Shown here one piece after another: positions 23,415 through 32,659 of a stretch of 49,000 nt of DNA. This DNA comes from Hyphomicrobiales bacterium (GTDB lineage: Bacteria > Pseudomonadota > Alphaproteobacteria > Rhizobiales > Rhizobiaceae): assembly GCA_900470965.1 (NCBI GenBank), contig UCCS01000058.1:1-49000 (forward strand). Reading direction: 5' to 3'. Each line of letters starts with the position of its first letter. The first letter of the stretch is position 1. The notes beneath the pieces are model-generated. The model was not told the DNA's origin and did no database searches. It saw only the letters and a program-made list of their open reading frames with translations. Position numbers and translations under genes: made by a program.

Positions 23415-24341
23415 ATGACCGAGATTACGGCTGCACTGGTGAAGGAACTGCGCGAAAAGTCCGGCGCAGGCATGATGGACTGCAAGAAGGCGCTGACCGA
23501 GACCAACGGCGACATCGAAGCCGCGATCGACTGGCTGCGCGCCAAGGGCATCTCCAAGGCCGACAAGAAGTCGGGCCGCGCCGCTGCTGAAGGTCTGGTC
23601 GCCATCGCCGGCGCCGGTCACAAGGCCGTTGTCATCGAACTCAATTCCGAAACCGACTTCGTTGCCCGTAACGATGCCTTCCAGGATCTCGCACGCGGCA
23701 TCGCCGAAGTTGCGCTGTCCACGGACGGTACGGTTGAAGCCATTTCGGCTGCGACCTATCCGGCATCCGGCAAGCCGGTCGCCGACACCGTCAAGGAAGC
23801 AATCGCGACCATCGGCGAGAACATGACGCTTCGTCGTGCGGCCAAGCTGGAAGTCGAGCACGGCGTTGTCGCGACCTACATCCACAACGCCGCCGGCGAC
23901 GGCATCGGCAAGCTCGGCGTTCTCGTTGCTCTGAAGTCGGTCGGCGACAAGGCCGTTCTCACGTCGATCGGCCGCCAGGTTGCCATGCATATTGCTGCTA
24001 CCAACCCGCTGGCGATCCGCGCCGAAGAAGTCGATGCCGCAGTCGCCGAGCGCGAACGCAACGTCTTCATCGAGCAGTCCCGCGAATCCGGCAAGCCGGA
24101 AGCCATCATCGAGAAGATGGTCGAAGGCCGCATGCGCAAGTTCTTCGAGGAAGTGGCTCTTCTCTCGCAGTCTTTCGTTATCAACCCGGACCTGACGGTC
24201 GGCGCTGCGATCAAAGCAGCCGAAAAGGAAGCCGGCGCCCCGATCGAAGTCGTCGGTATGGCTCGTCTGCTCCTCGGCGAAGGTGTCGAGAAGGAAGAAA
24301 CTGACTTTGCAGCCGAAGTCGCCGCTGTCGCCAAGGGCTGA
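23415..24341 (+). CDS. tsf: Translation elongation factor Ts
   Basis: 308-aa EF-Ts, the guanine nucleotide exchange factor for EF-Tu. The N-terminal UBA-like domain is MTEITAALVKELREKSGAGMMDCKKALTE, followed by NGDIEAAIDWLRAKGISKADKK. The EF-Tu-contacting TDF motif is in LNSETDFVARN (about 76-86). Two core subdomains follow, the second ending with FEEVALLSQSFVINPDLTVG. The ribosome site AGAGGAAA precedes the ATG. Second gene of the rpsB cluster. Confidence 0.98.
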   Translation: MTEITAALVKELREKSGAGMMDCKKALTETNGDIEAAIDWLRAKGISKADKKSGRAAAEGLVAIAGAGHKAVVIELNSETDFVARNDAFQDLARGIAEVALSTDGTVEAISAATYPASGKPVADTVKEAIATIGENMTLRRAAKLEVEHGVVATYIHNAAGDGIGKLGVLVALKSVGDKAVLTSIGRQVAMHIAATNPLAIRAEEVDAAVAERERNVFIEQSRESGKPEAIIEKMVEGRMRKFFEEVALLSQSFVINPDLTVGAAIKAAEKEAGAPIEVVGMARLLLGEGVEKEETDFAAEVAAVAKG

Positions 24342-24365
24342 TCTTGCTGCCATATTTGGGAAAAC

Positions 24366-24399
24366 CGAAGGGCATCGCGTGACAACGCGATGCCCTTCG
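24366..24399 (+). promoter_or_regulatory. Perfect 14-bp hairpin between tsf and pyrH
   Basis: CGAAGGGCATCGCG (24366-24379) pairs exactly with CGCGATGCCCTTCG (24386-24399) around TGACAA, 24 bases after the tsf stop codon. No T-run follows (the next bases are TGTATCGG), so it is either a Rho-type or partial terminator or an mRNA 3'-end protector. It separates the ribosomal pair from pyrH and the following genes. Confidence 0.7.
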
Positions 24400-24436
24400 T
24401 GTATCGGGCAATTGCGGCAATATACGAGGAGCCAAC

Positions 24437-25159
24437 ATGACGTCGGAACCAATCTATAAACGTGTTCTACTCAAGGCTTCCGGGGAAGCCATGATGGGAA
24501 GCCAAGGCTTCGGGATCGACGTTGCGGTGGCAGACCGCATCGCGTCCGACATTGCCGATGCACGGCAGATGGGCGTCGAGGTCGGCGTCGTCATTGGCGG
24601 CGGTAACATTTTCCGCGGCGTGGCGGTTGCGTCCAAGGGCGGCGACCGCGTCACCGGCGACCACATGGGCATGCTCGGCACCGTCATCAATGCGCTCGCG
24701 CTCGCGACCTCGCTGCGCAAGCTCAACATTGACACGGTGGTTTTGTCGGCCATTTCCATGCCGGAAATCTGCGAAAGTTTCTCTCAGCGCGCCACGCTGT
24801 ATCACCTGTCGCTCGGCAGGGTGGTGATCTTTGCCGGCGGAACCGGCAATCCCTTCTTCACCACCGATTCTGCTGCAGCGCTGCGCGCTGCCGAAATGGG
24901 TGCCCAAGCGATCTTCAAGGGTACACAGGTAGACGGCATCTATACCGCCGATCCGAAGAAAGATCCGGAGGCGACGCGTTTCGACCATCTGACCCACAAG
25001 GAGGTTCTCGACCGGGGCCTCGCCGTTATGGACGTCGCCGCTGTTGCGCTCGCACGCGAGAATTCCATTCCGATCGTTGTTTTCTCGATCCACGAGAAGG
25101 GACGTTTCGCTGAAATCTTGACGGGTGGTGGTCTCAAGACCATCGTATCCGACAACTGA
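24437..25159 (+). CDS. pyrH: Uridylate kinase (UMP kinase)
   Basis: 240-aa PyrH, phosphorylating UMP to UDP as a hexamer in the cytoplasm. Amino-acid-kinase fold: RVLLKASGEAMMG (phosphate-binding lysine about 10), GVVIGGGNIFRG, and GTGNPFFTTDSAAALRAAEMGAQ, the signature for bacterial UMP kinases; then KGTQVDGIYTADPKKDPEA. GAGGAGC precedes the ATG. It stands between tsf and frr, the usual order. Confidence 0.98.
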   Translation: MTSEPIYKRVLLKASGEAMMGSQGFGIDVAVADRIASDIADARQMGVEVGVVIGGGNIFRGVAVASKGGDRVTGDHMGMLGTVINALALATSLRKLNIDTVVLSAISMPEICESFSQRATLYHLSLGRVVIFAGGTGNPFFTTDSAAALRAAEMGAQAIFKGTQVDGIYTADPKKDPEATRFDHLTHKEVLDRGLAVMDVAAVALARENSIPIVVFSIHEKGRFAEILTGGGLKTIVSDN

Positions 25160-25210
25160 TAGGGAGCTGCGCGGTTGCCGGCGCAAATCTTCTGATACGG
25201 GAGCATAGAC

Positions 25211-25771
25211 ATGAGTGAAGGTATCGATATCAAGGAACTGAAGCGCCGCATGGATGGTGCCATTTCCGCGTTCAAGAGCGACATTGCATCGCTGCGTACG
25301 GGCCGCGCTTCGGCCAACATTCTCGACCCCGTGACGGTTGAAGCCTATGGTTCGCGCATGCCGCTGAACCAGGTCGCCAACATCACTGTCCCGGAGCCGC
25401 GCATGTTGACGGTATCCGTCTGGGACAAGAGCATGGTCGGCGCCGTGGATCGTTCGATTCGCGAATCGAATCTCGGCCTGAACCCGATCGTCGACGGCCA
25501 GAACCTTCGCATTCCGCTGCCGGAACTCAACGAAGAGCGCCGCAAGTCTCTCGTCAAGGTCGCCCATGACTATGCCGAAAAGAGCAAGGTTGCGATTCGC
25601 CATGTTCGCCGCGACGGCATGGACGGCCTTAAGAAAGCCGAAAAGGATGGCGTAATCGGCCAGGACGAAAGCCGGGCACAGTCGGAACGCGTTCAGAAAA
25701 TGACGGACGAGACGATTTTGGAAATCGACCGCTTGCTTGGTGAGAAAGAAAAGGAAATCATGCAGGTCTAG
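25211..25771 (+). CDS. frr: Ribosome recycling factor
   Basis: 186-aa RRF, which with EF-G splits post-termination ribosomes. Full-length and canonical: RMDGAISAFKSDIASLRTGRASANILDPVTVEAYGS in the first helix and turn, EPRMLTVSVWDKS, and RIPLPELNEERRKSLVKVAHDYAEKSKVAIRHVRRD. GGGAGCATAGAC precedes the ATG. 51 bp after pyrH and 37 bp before uppS. Confidence 0.98.
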   Translation: MSEGIDIKELKRRMDGAISAFKSDIASLRTGRASANILDPVTVEAYGSRMPLNQVANITVPEPRMLTVSVWDKSMVGAVDRSIRESNLGLNPIVDGQNLRIPLPELNEERRKSLVKVAHDYAEKSKVAIRHVRRDGMDGLKKAEKDGVIGQDESRAQSERVQKMTDETILEIDRLLGEKEKEIMQV

Positions 25772-25808
25772 TATACTTGCGTCCTCGCCAAGAAAGACCG
25801 GACGGAAA

Positions 25809-26552
25809 ATGTCGGAAACTTCATTTTTGACTGCGCCAGAACACGTCGCGATCATCATGGATGGCAACGGTCGTTGGGCAAAGCAGCGCGGCCTGCCGCG
25901 GACGATGGGACACCGCAGGGCGGTTGAGACCGTTCGCCAGACCGTGCGCACTGCCGGCGATCTTGGCATCAAATACCTGACGCTCTTTGCCTTCTCCTCG
26001 GAGAACTGGCGCCGCCCAGAGGCTGAGGTCACTGATCTTCTCGGCCTGCTGAAGGCTTTTATCCGTAGCGATCTCGCCGAGCTTCACCGGCAGAACGTGC
26101 GTATCAGGGTTATCGGCGACCGCGTTAACTTGCGCAGCGATATCCTCAAGCTTTTGCTGGAAGCCGAGGAGACGACCAGGGCCAATACGGCGCTGACACT
26201 TGTCATCGCCTTCAACTACGGTTCTCGCGACGAGATCGCCCGCGCGATGATGAGCCTCGCCAAGGATGTGGAGGAGGGGCGCCTCAGACCGCAGGATATC
26301 ACCCCTGCGCTGATCGACGCCCGGCTCGATACAGCCGGCATCCCCGACCCTGACCTCATCATCCGCACCAGCGGCGAAGAGCGGCTGTCCAATTTCCTCT
26401 TGTGGCAGGCCGCCTATTCGGAATTTGTCTTCCTGCCGGAATACTGGCCGGATTTCAGCCGCGAGCTCTTTCTGTCGGCACTCGAGAAGTTTGCCTCGCG
26501 CGATCGCCGCTTCGGCGGTCTTTCCGCGCAGGCTGCTGCAGTGAACACCTGA
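25809..26552 (+). CDS. uppS: Undecaprenyl diphosphate synthase (isoprenyl transferase)
   Basis: 247-aa cis-prenyltransferase making undecaprenyl diphosphate, the lipid carrier for peptidoglycan and O-antigen. Active-site segment VAIIMDGNGRWAKQRGLPRTMGHRRA (catalytic aspartate about 18), FAFSSENWRRP, and IRTSGEERLSNFLLWQAAYSEFVFLPEYWPDF near the C terminus. The ATG at 25809 follows GGACGGAAA; upstream in-frame codons overlap frr. The stop codon overlaps the cdsA ATG (TGATG). Confidence 0.97.
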   Translation: MSETSFLTAPEHVAIIMDGNGRWAKQRGLPRTMGHRRAVETVRQTVRTAGDLGIKYLTLFAFSSENWRRPEAEVTDLLGLLKAFIRSDLAELHRQNVRIRVIGDRVNLRSDILKLLLEAEETTRANTALTLVIAFNYGSRDEIARAMMSLAKDVEEGRLRPQDITPALIDARLDTAGIPDPDLIIRTSGEERLSNFLLWQAAYSEFVFLPEYWPDFSRELFLSALEKFASRDRRFGGLSAQAAAVNT

Positions 26553-27382
26553 TGAAGCAGGAACTGAAGCTCCGCATCGTTTCAGGCCTGATTCTCGCGA
26601 TCATCGTTCTTGCCGCCACCTGGTATGGCGGCTTTATCTTCCGCACCGTGGCGGCGGCGATCGCGCTTCTGATCTATTACGAATGGTCGACGATCACAGG
26701 GATCGTGCGCGACCCTGTGACCAACGTGCTCGGCTGGGTGGGCGAGGTGCTGGTTGCCCTGCTCGTTCTGGCGGGTGCGTTCGAATATGCGTTCGGAATG
26801 CTGATTGCCCTGACTGCGGTCGGCATTGCCATGATCTTCCTGCATCGTGCCAGCCGCTGGTTCGCGCCTGGGCTTTTATATGCCGGCGGCACCGGATTAG
26901 CGCTTGCGGCGATCCGCGGCGATGAAACGCTTGGCCTCTACGCGATGCTCTTCATCTTCGCCGTGGTCTGGGCGACCGATATTCTCGCCTATTTCGTTGG
27001 GCGCGCGCTTGGCGGTCCAAAGCTTGCTCCGCGCATATCGCCCGGCAAGACCTGGTCGGGCGCAGTCGGTGGCGCCATTTCAGCCGTCATCGCCGGAGCC
27101 GTCATTGTCCATTTTTTTATTCCGGAAGCCCTGGATCGTGCCGCGGTGATCGCGCTCGTCCTGTCCGTCTTCAGCCAGTCAGGCGATCTTTTCGAAAGCT
27201 TCATCAAGCGAAAATTCGGCGTGAAGGACTCCAGCCGTCTCATTCCGGGGCATGGCGGCGTCATGGATCGTGTCGATGGACTGATTTTTGCCTGTTTTTC
27301 AGCGTTCTTGCTTGCTGGCCTTTTTTCGCTGATAAAGGGCGGCGGAACGACGTCGCTCGGTGCGGCGTTGTTCGGCCTTTGA
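26552..27382 (+). CDS. cdsA: Phosphatidate cytidylyltransferase
   Basis: 276-aa integral membrane enzyme making CDP-diacylglycerol from phosphatidate and CTP, the branch point of phospholipid synthesis. About seven hydrophobic segments. The family signature is near the C terminus: SGDLFESFIKRKFGVKDSSRLIPGHGGVMDRVDGL, containing the metal-binding aspartates. The ATG overlaps the uppS stop by one base; the longer frame from 26402 is shadow within uppS. Confidence 0.96.
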   Translation: MKQELKLRIVSGLILAIIVLAATWYGGFIFRTVAAAIALLIYYEWSTITGIVRDPVTNVLGWVGEVLVALLVLAGAFEYAFGMLIALTAVGIAMIFLHRASRWFAPGLLYAGGTGLALAAIRGDETLGLYAMLFIFAVVWATDILAYFVGRALGGPKLAPRISPGKTWSGAVGGAISAVIAGAVIVHFFIPEALDRAAVIALVLSVFSQSGDLFESFIKRKFGVKDSSRLIPGHGGVMDRVDGLIFACFSAFLLAGLFSLIKGGGTTSLGAALFGL

Positions 27383-27411
27383 TCATTACGGCCAGATAGA
27401 AGAAGGAAGTC

Positions 27412-28545
27412 ATGGAAGCGGTGACCGGCATATTCGGTTTTTTGACGGGCTATATCGTCCCCTTCGTCATCGTCTTGTCGCTGCTCGTCTTCGTGCATGA
27501 GATGGGCCACTATCTGGTCGGGCGCTGGAGCGGTATCCGTATCCTCGCCTTCTCCGTCGGCTTTGGCCCGGAGATTGTCGGTTTCACCGATCGCCACGGA
27601 ACGCGCTGGAAGATATCGGCGATCCCGCTCGGCGGCTATGTTCGCTTCTTCGGCGATGAGGATGCGTCCAGCAAGCCGGATACGGACAGGCTCGCCGCGA
27701 TGACAGATGAGGAGCGCGAACGTTCCTTCGCCGGTGCAAAGCTCTGGAAGCGCGCCGCAACCGTTGCAGCCGGCCCGATCGCCAACTTCATCCTTGCTAT
27801 TGCCATCTTCACGGTCCTTTTCGCGGTCTACGGCCGTACAGTGTCCGATCCCGTAGTCGCTGAAGTGAAGCCGGACAGTGCTGCTGCGGCAGCCGGCGTA
27901 CTGCCGGGCGACCTGCTCGTCTCAATCGATGGCACCAAGGTTCAGACCTTCGACGACGTGCGGCGTTATGTCAGCATCCGTCCGAACCAGAACATCGTCG
28001 TGACCATCGAGCGCAACGGCGAGAAGATGGACCTGCCGATGGTGCCGCAGCGCACCGATATCACCGACCAGTTCGGCAACAAGATCGAGGTTGGCCTGAT
28101 CGGGATCGTCACGAACGAAGAGGTTGGCCACTTCCGTCTGCAGACCTATACGCCGCTTCAGGCGCTGAATGAAGGTGTGACGCAGACGTGGCACATCGTG
28201 ACCGGCACCTTCAAATATATCGGCAATTTGCTCAATGGATCGATGAAAGCCGACCAATTGGGTGGGCCGATCCGCGTGGCGCAAGCTTCGGGCCAGATGG
28301 CTACGCTTGGAATAGGCGCGTTGCTGCAGCTTGCTGCGGTTTTGTCAGTTTCGATTGGATTGCTGAATTTGATGCCGGTTCCGGTACTTGATGGCGGCCA
28401 CCTGATGTTCTATGCGGTGGAAGCGGTTAGGGGAAGGCCGCTGGGTTCTTCGGCTCAGGAAATTGCGTTTCGCATTGGCCTGGCCATGGTGCTTACATTA
28501 ATGGTTTTTGCCACCTGGAATGACATTAGCGCGCTCATCGGCTAG
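27412..28545 (+). CDS. rseP: RIP metalloprotease RseP (site-2 protease)
   Basis: 377-aa inner-membrane zinc protease that cuts anti-sigma factors and other membrane substrates in the envelope stress response. Zinc motif HEMGH (29-33) in the first transmembrane segment; one PDZ domain in the periplasmic region (about 140-225, with VKPDSAAAAAGVLPGDLLVSIDG); third zinc ligand in PVPVLDGGHLMF (about 322-333). E. coli RseP has two PDZ domains; only one is clear here. GAAGGAAGTC precedes the ATG. It precedes bamA, as in many proteobacteria. Confidence 0.96.
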   Translation: MEAVTGIFGFLTGYIVPFVIVLSLLVFVHEMGHYLVGRWSGIRILAFSVGFGPEIVGFTDRHGTRWKISAIPLGGYVRFFGDEDASSKPDTDRLAAMTDEERERSFAGAKLWKRAATVAAGPIANFILAIAIFTVLFAVYGRTVSDPVVAEVKPDSAAAAAGVLPGDLLVSIDGTKVQTFDDVRRYVSIRPNQNIVVTIERNGEKMDLPMVPQRTDITDQFGNKIEVGLIGIVTNEEVGHFRLQTYTPLQALNEGVTQTWHIVTGTFKYIGNLLNGSMKADQLGGPIRVAQASGQMATLGIGALLQLAAVLSVSIGLLNLMPVPVLDGGHLMFYAVEAVRGRPLGSSAQEIAFRIGLAMVLTLMVFATWNDISALIG

Positions 28546-28738
28546 CGCGTAAAAAGATAGGGAAAATTACTGTTTATTTACGATGTTTCAAAGCTGTAGT
28601 GGCGAATGGGTCACGCTTCGAAATGAAGTAAACAGAAATTAACGAGCTCCCTTGCTTGTATGTCAAAAGCGGGTAAAACGACACACGTGGCCGGAATCGG
28701 GGGTTCCCCTGGGGCCGGAGACGAGGGAAAAAAAGGTA

Positions 28739-31087
28739 ATGGGTGAAATGAAGGCTGGTTCAAGGTTTTTGAACGCAGTATCGGCGATTGCGCTGTCTGC
28801 TAGTGTTGTTGCTTCTGGCGCAGGTGCTTTGACTTTCGTTTCGGCTACGGCTGCGGAAGCTGCCGTCATTCAGCGGATCGATGTACACGGTGCAAGCCGC
28901 GTCGGTGCTGAGGCCGTCCGGTCGAACATCACCATTACTCCCGGCAAGAGCTTCTCCAACACCGATATCGACGACTCCGTAAAGCAGCTTTACGGCACCG
29001 GTTACTTCTCCGACGTCAAGATTTCGGTTTCCGGCAGCACCCTCGTCGTCAATGTTCAGGAAGCGCAGCTCGTCAACCAGGTCGTCTTCAACGGCAACCG
29101 CAAGGTCAAGGACGACAAGCTGGCAGCTGTCGTCAAGACGCATGCCGCTGGTCCTTATAGCGATGCGCAGATCCAGTCCGATATCGCGGCGATCAAGGAA
29201 GCCTATGCCGCTACCGGCCGCAGCGAAGTCGAAGTGACCACGCAGGTTGTTCCGCTCGGCGAAGGCCGTGTCAACCTCGCTTTCGTCATCAATGAAGGCG
29301 ACCGCACCAAGATCGACGCCATCAATTTCGTTGGCAACCAGGCCTACAGTGCCGGCCGTCTCGCCGCAGTCATCCAGACCAAGCGTTCGAACTTTCTCTC
29401 GTTCCTGACCCGCAAGGACGTCTACAACGAAGACAAGCTGCACGCTGATGAAGACGCGCTGCGCCAGTTCTATTACAATCGCGGTTATGCCGACATGCGC
29501 ATCGTTTCTTCCGATGCCGCTTTCGACGAAGCGACGAATAAGTACACGCTGACCTTCAACATCGAAGAAGGCCCGCGTTATGATTTCGGCGCGGTCAGCG
29601 TTCAGTCGACCGTTGAAGGTGTTGATGCCCAGCAGCTACAGGGGCTGGTCAGGACCCGCGAAGGCCAGGTCTACAACGCCAAGGAAGTCCAGAAGTCCAT
29701 CGAGGCGATTTCGGATCAGGTTGCTTCGGCCGGTTATCCCTTCGCGCGCGTCACGCCGCGCGGCAACCGCGACCTGAACAACAATACGATCGGCGTCGAA
29801 TACCTCGTCGACCAGGGCGAGCGCGCCTATGTCGAGCGTATCGAAATCCGCGGCAACAGCCGCACGCGCGATTACGTTATTCGCCGCGAGTTCGATCTCA
29901 GCGAAGGCGACGCCTTCAATCAACAGATGATCACCCGCGCGAAGCGCCGTCTTGAGGCGCTCGGCTACTTCTCCTCAGTCAACATTTCGACCCAGCCGGG
30001 CAGTTCGCCTGATCGCGTCGTCATCGTTGTCGATGTGCAGGATCAGTCGACCGGTTCGTTCGGTATCGGTGCCGGTTATGCGGCCGGCGGTGACGGCCTG
30101 TTGCTCGAAGCTTCGATCGAAGAAAAGAACTTCCTCGGCCGCGGCCAGTATATCCGCATTTCGGCTGGTGGTGGTCAGGAAGGCTCGCGCGCTTACGGTC
30201 TTAACTTCACCGAGCCCTACTTCCTCGGCTATCGCCTTGCCGCCGGTTTTGACGTCAATCACAGCGAGACGTCGAGCAACGACAACTACGATTACGAGGA
30301 AACCAGCGGTGTTCTGCGCGTAACGGCGCCGATCACTGAAGATCTGGCAACGACGTTCCGCTATAATTACAAGCAGATGAAGTACGATTCCAGCGGAAGC
30401 AGTCTGGCCGATTTGTCTGCTACCTATCAAAACCTGGTCAACGAGAGCCCGTGGACGCGGTCCTCCATATCGCAGACGCTGACCTACAATACGCTCGACG
30501 ATACCGTCTTGCCGCGTGAAGGTATCTACGCTACTGCGACGCAGGAAATCGCTGGCCTCGGCGGCGACTCCCAGTATTACAAGATCTACGGTAAGGCCCG
30601 TTACTACCATCTGCTCGCTGACGATGCCGACATCATTGGCTCGCTCTCGGCTTCGGCAGGTTATGTTGTCGGCTTCGGCGATCACCTGAACGTCTTCGAC
30701 CAGTTCACGTTGACCAATTCCGATATTCGTGGCTTCGAAAACAAGGGTATCGGCCCGCGCATCACCAACCCGGACGATCCGCTCGGCGGTACGACTTACT
30801 TCACCGCCTCTGCCGAAGCGACATTCCCGATGCCGGGCTTCCCGCGTGACTTCAACCTGCGCGGCGCAGTCTTCGCAGACGCCGGCACGCTGTTTGGCAA
30901 CGATGTCGAGCTTCTCGGTTCGGATACTGCGCAGGGTACGGACGCTCAGCTGCGTGCTTCTGTCGGTCTCGGCCTGATCTGGCAGTCGCCCTTCGGCGCG
31001 CTTCGCGTCGACTACGCGATCCCGGTCGTGAAGGAAGACTTCGACAAGACTCAGCGCTTCAAGTTTGGCATTAACAACCAATTCTGA
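28739..31087 (+). CDS. bamA: Outer membrane protein assembly factor BamA
   Basis: 782-aa outer-membrane protein that folds and inserts beta-barrels. Visible: signal peptide (about 1-45, SAIALSASVVASGAGALTFVSATAAEA), five POTRA domains (about 45-440), then the 16-strand barrel. The conserved loop-6 motif is IRGF (in TNSDIRGFENKGIGPR), and the C terminus KFGINNQF ends in phenylalanine, the usual targeting signal. Start: an ATG at 28739 is chosen, but an ATG at 28748 (MKAGSRF) is possible. It lies 193 bp after rseP; the AT-rich gap may hold a separate promoter. Confidence 0.96.
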   Translation: MGEMKAGSRFLNAVSAIALSASVVASGAGALTFVSATAAEAAVIQRIDVHGASRVGAEAVRSNITITPGKSFSNTDIDDSVKQLYGTGYFSDVKISVSGSTLVVNVQEAQLVNQVVFNGNRKVKDDKLAAVVKTHAAGPYSDAQIQSDIAAIKEAYAATGRSEVEVTTQVVPLGEGRVNLAFVINEGDRTKIDAINFVGNQAYSAGRLAAVIQTKRSNFLSFLTRKDVYNEDKLHADEDALRQFYYNRGYADMRIVSSDAAFDEATNKYTLTFNIEEGPRYDFGAVSVQSTVEGVDAQQLQGLVRTREGQVYNAKEVQKSIEAISDQVASAGYPFARVTPRGNRDLNNNTIGVEYLVDQGERAYVERIEIRGNSRTRDYVIRREFDLSEGDAFNQQMITRAKRRLEALGYFSSVNISTQPGSSPDRVVIVVDVQDQSTGSFGIGAGYAAGGDGLLLEASIEEKNFLGRGQYIRISAGGGQEGSRAYGLNFTEPYFLGYRLAAGFDVNHSETSSNDNYDYEETSGVLRVTAPITEDLATTFRYNYKQMKYDSSGSSLADLSATYQNLVNESPWTRSSISQTLTYNTLDDTVLPREGIYATATQEIAGLGGDSQYYKIYGKARYYHLLADDADIIGSLSASAGYVVGFGDHLNVFDQFTLTNSDIRGFENKGIGPRITNPDDPLGGTTYFTASAEATFPMPGFPRDFNLRGAVFADAGTLFGNDVELLGSDTAQGTDAQLRASVGLGLIWQSPFGALRVDYAIPVVKEDFDKTQRFKFGINNQF

Positions 31088-31137
31088 TATCGGCAGTCCG
31101 GAACTGTAAATTTCAATTCCGTTCTGGAGTTTTGCCG

Positions 31138-32199
31138 ATGGAGCAAAATACTTTTTTTCTGCCCCATGAAGGCGTGAGACTTGCTGAGTTAGCGCAATTT
31201 CTTGGGGCAGAACTTGGCAATTCCGCTCATGGCGATGTCATCATCCGCTCGGTCTCTCCCATCGCTAGGGCGCAGGCAGGGGATATCTGTTATATCCTCT
31301 CTCGCCGTAACCGGGACGAGTTTCTGACCTGCGCGGCTTCGGCCGTGATTTGCGACAAGGCGCTGGCTGAGTTGGTGCCGCCGCATATCCCTGTGGTGAT
31401 CTCCTCCAATCCGCATGCTGCCTTTGCGATGGCCGGCGGGTATCTTTATCCCGCGGCTCTCAAGCCGGTGACGTTTTCGTCCGGCGAGACCGAGATAGCG
31501 CCGAGCGCCGTCATCGATCCGACGGCGCGGCTTGAGAAGGGCGTAATCGTCGAGCCGCTGGCGATCATCGGCCCCGGCGCGGAGATCGGCGAGGGCACGC
31601 GTATCGGCGCTCACTCGGTCATCGGTCCCAACGTCAAGATCGGCCGCAATGGTTCGATCGCGACGGGCGCGAGCATTCTCTGTGCGTTCATCGGTAACGG
31701 CGTCATCATCCATAATGGTGTCCGTATCGGCCAGGATGGATTCGGTTATGCACCAGGCCCGCGCGGCATGATCAAGATCGTGCAGATCGGGCGCGTCATC
31801 ATCCAGGACAATGTTGAGATCGGCGCCAATACGACCATCGATCGCGGCGCCATGGACGATACCGTCATCGGCGAAGGAACCAAGATCGACAATCAGGTGC
31901 AGATCGGCCACAACGTCCGTATCGGTCGCCATTGCGCCATCGTTTCGCAGGTCGGCATGGCCGGCAGCACCATCATCGGCGATGGTGTGCAGATCGGTGG
32001 ACAGGTCGGCCTCAAGGGACATATCACCATTGGCGATGGCGCGCAGATCGCTGCAAAAAGTGGTGTCATGACCGATCTTGCTGCTGGCGGCCGCTATGGC
32101 GGAATACCGGCACGTCCGCTAAATGACTACCTGAAATATGCTACACAGCTCTTGGCAAAATCGGGAGCGCGCGGAAAAAAGGGAGGCAAGAATGACTGA
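31138..32199 (+). CDS. lpxD: UDP-3-O-(3-hydroxyacyl)glucosamine N-acyltransferase
   Basis: 353-aa LpxD, adding the second hydroxyacyl chain to the lipid A precursor from acyl-ACP. An N-terminal uridine-binding domain (about 1-100) is followed by a left-handed beta-helix of many hexapeptide repeats, with GQDGFGYAPGPRGMIKI in the middle, GHNVRIGRHCAIVSQVGMAGST (catalytic histidine in the GHN segment) and the C-terminal helix. The start ATG at 31138 is set by GGAG 8 bases upstream. It overlaps fabZ by 8 bp. Confidence 0.97.
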   Translation: MEQNTFFLPHEGVRLAELAQFLGAELGNSAHGDVIIRSVSPIARAQAGDICYILSRRNRDEFLTCAASAVICDKALAELVPPHIPVVISSNPHAAFAMAGGYLYPAALKPVTFSSGETEIAPSAVIDPTARLEKGVIVEPLAIIGPGAEIGEGTRIGAHSVIGPNVKIGRNGSIATGASILCAFIGNGVIIHNGVRIGQDGFGYAPGPRGMIKIVQIGRVIIQDNVEIGANTTIDRGAMDDTVIGEGTKIDNQVQIGHNVRIGRHCAIVSQVGMAGSTIIGDGVQIGGQVGLKGHITIGDGAQIAAKSGVMTDLAAGGRYGGIPARPLNDYLKYATQLLAKSGARGKKGGKND

Positions 32200-32659
32200 A
32201 GCAACAGCCGCCACGCTTTCTTCGGCAGACATCATGGAAATCATGAAGCTGCTGCCGCACCGCTATCCGTTCTTGATGGTCGACAAGATCGTCAATATCG
32301 ATGGCGACAATGCCGCTGTGGGCATCAAGAATGTGACGGTCAACGAGCCGCATTTTACCGGCCACTTCCCCGAGGCGCCGATCATGCCGGGCGTATTGCT
32401 CGTCGAAGGCATGGCGCAGACGGCAGGCGCGATCTGCGCCAAGAAGGAAGGCCAGACCGGCAACCTCGTCTATTTCATGACGATCGACAATGCCCGCTTC
32501 CGCAAGCCGGTCGTGCCGGGCGACCGCGTTGAATATCACGTGCAGAAAATCAAGCAGCGCGGCAATATCTGGAAATTCCATTGCGACGCAAAGGTCGACG
32601 GTGCACTCGTCGCCGAGGCCGATATCGGCGCGATGATCGTACGTAAGGACAACGCATGA
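32192..32659 (+). CDS. fabZ: 3-hydroxyacyl-ACP dehydratase FabZ
   Basis: 155-aa hot-dog-fold dehydratase of fatty acid elongation. LLPHRYPFLMVDKI near the N terminus, then the active-site segment HFTGHFPEAPIMPGVLLVEGMAQTAG (catalytic histidine about 56, glutamate about 70). The ATG at 32192 has GGGAGG 7 bases upstream and overlaps the lpxD stop by 8 bp. It shares hydroxyacyl-ACP with LpxA and LpxD, which explains its place among lipid A genes. Confidence 0.97.
   Translation: MTEATAATLSSADIMEIMKLLPHRYPFLMVDKIVNIDGDNAAVGIKNVTVNEPHFTGHFPEAPIMPGVLLVEGMAQTAGAICAKKEGQTGNLVYFMTIDNARFRKPVVPGDRVEYHVQKIKQRGNIWKFHCDAKVDGALVAEADIGAMIVRKDNA

Noticed and set aside
23084..23590. Possible 168-aa gene bridging rpsB and tsf
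   Set aside because: Overlaps both real genes in another frame; Arg/Ser-rich shadow sequence.
24467..26032. 521-aa open frame on the minus strand
   Set aside because: Runs antisense across pyrH, frr and uppS, all secure genes.
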